Origin: Albophoma yamanashiensis
Taxonomy: Eukaryota; Ascomycota; Sordariomycetes; Hypocreales; Ophiocordycipitaceae
Direction: 5' to 3'
Assembly (NCBI GenBank): GCA_001600555.1
Contig: BCKH01000003.1
Coordinates: 2,560,099-2,624,098 of the forward strand
DNA length: 64,000 bases
Shown here: in pieces, positions 63,795-64,000 of the stretch
Numbering within the stretch: the stretch's first letter is position 1
How the letters are laid out: each line of letters opens with the position of its first letter
Notes under the pieces: generated by a model
Databases searched by the model: none
Told to the model about the DNA's origin: nothing
What the model saw: only the letters and a program-made list of their open reading frames with translations
Position numbers and translations under genes: made by a program

Positions 63795-64000
63795 CCGCAA
63801 CGCGTTGTTGACCGTCCAAAGCGCGAAGTTATGGGGAGGTCGAGAGCTGAGGCGGAGGCAGCAAAATGACGGGGTCGATCCAGAGATGTGATACAGGCAA
63901 GAGGATTGTGTCCGGTGAAAAGAGGAGAACCGTTGACCGCAATATATGCGGGACGGCAGCTGACTAGACGGCGTCTAGGTCGGGGGGCTCGACGAATGGG
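63692..64000. promoter_or_regulatory. promoter side of the QutR-like gene
   Basis: The last 309 bases hold the leader and promoter of the leftward QutR-like gene, including a TATA-like element and the upstream ORF. No P-loop-coding exon is seen here, so the missing shikimate-kinase domain is not encoded nearby. Confidence 0.5.

Noticed and set aside
1..64000. tRNA or rRNA genes, secondary-metabolite backbone genes, intact transposons, CRISPR arrays
   Set aside because: No convincing tRNA B-box within a cloverleaf, no PKS/NRPS/terpene motifs, no transposase or reverse transcriptase motifs, and no spaced identical repeats were seen by eye.

Overview
The window is nuclear DNA from a filamentous ascomycete (Pezizomycotina, probably Sordariomycetes; Hypocreales is a guess from gene content and intergenic style). 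The evidence is short introns (46-105 bp) with GT...AG borders and CTRAY-like branch points, GC-rich third codon positions, and families typical of moulds: Zn2Cys6 regulator, RTA1-like protein, PTH11-type rhodopsin domain, MFS and APC permeases, secretory lipases. I found no bacterial operon structure, no tRNA or rRNA gene, no CRISPR array and no intact transposon.

Region 1 (1-17 kb) is conserved core genome. It holds the 3' part of a Boi1/2-type SAM-PH polarity protein, convergent with an Fhl1-type FHA/forkhead regulator of ribosomal genes. Next come a four-helix membrane protein, a MOT1-type molybdate transporter, a 62-residue single-helix microprotein, a serine lipase with the AHSMGG motif, and an alpha-arrestin with a PPxY motif that probably recruits an Rsp5-type ubiquitin ligase.

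Region 2 (17-32 kb) is accessory. It has a T5orf172/GIY-YIG-like protein with C-terminal membrane segments, an RTA1-like exporter, two MFS permeases (monocarboxylate-like and Dal5-like) and a CAL-A/LIP-type secretory lipase.

Region 3 (32-38.5 kb) is more AT-rich and gene-poor. It has two orphan genes, an 18-bp minisatellite, and GATA motifs upstream of the next gene.

Region 4 (38.5-50 kb) has a ferric reductase, a class 1A-like dihydroorotate dehydrogenase, an unusual 943-residue fusion of a 7-TM fungal rhodopsin-like domain with an FHS/FucP-type MFS transporter, and a choline/GABA-type APC permease. The spacer at 45.6-47.9 kb carries TAC/GTA-rich palindromes.

Region 5 (50-57 kb) is again variable. 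It has a frameshifted membrane-protein remnant, an AT-rich block, and a secreted protein joining tandem repeats to an alpha/beta-hydrolase lipase domain.

Region 6 (57-64 kb) has a six-exon Zn2Cys6 transcription factor and a QutR-like protein. The latter has a type I dehydroquinase domain with its active-site residues kept, followed by a degenerate shikimate dehydrogenase domain.

Taken together, the accessory genes describe a saprotrophic or host-associated lifestyle: secreted lipases, iron reduction, and nutrient uptake and sensing. I see no secondary-metabolite backbone enzyme. All exon borders were placed by eye from splice motifs and reading frame; every spliced model given closes in frame.
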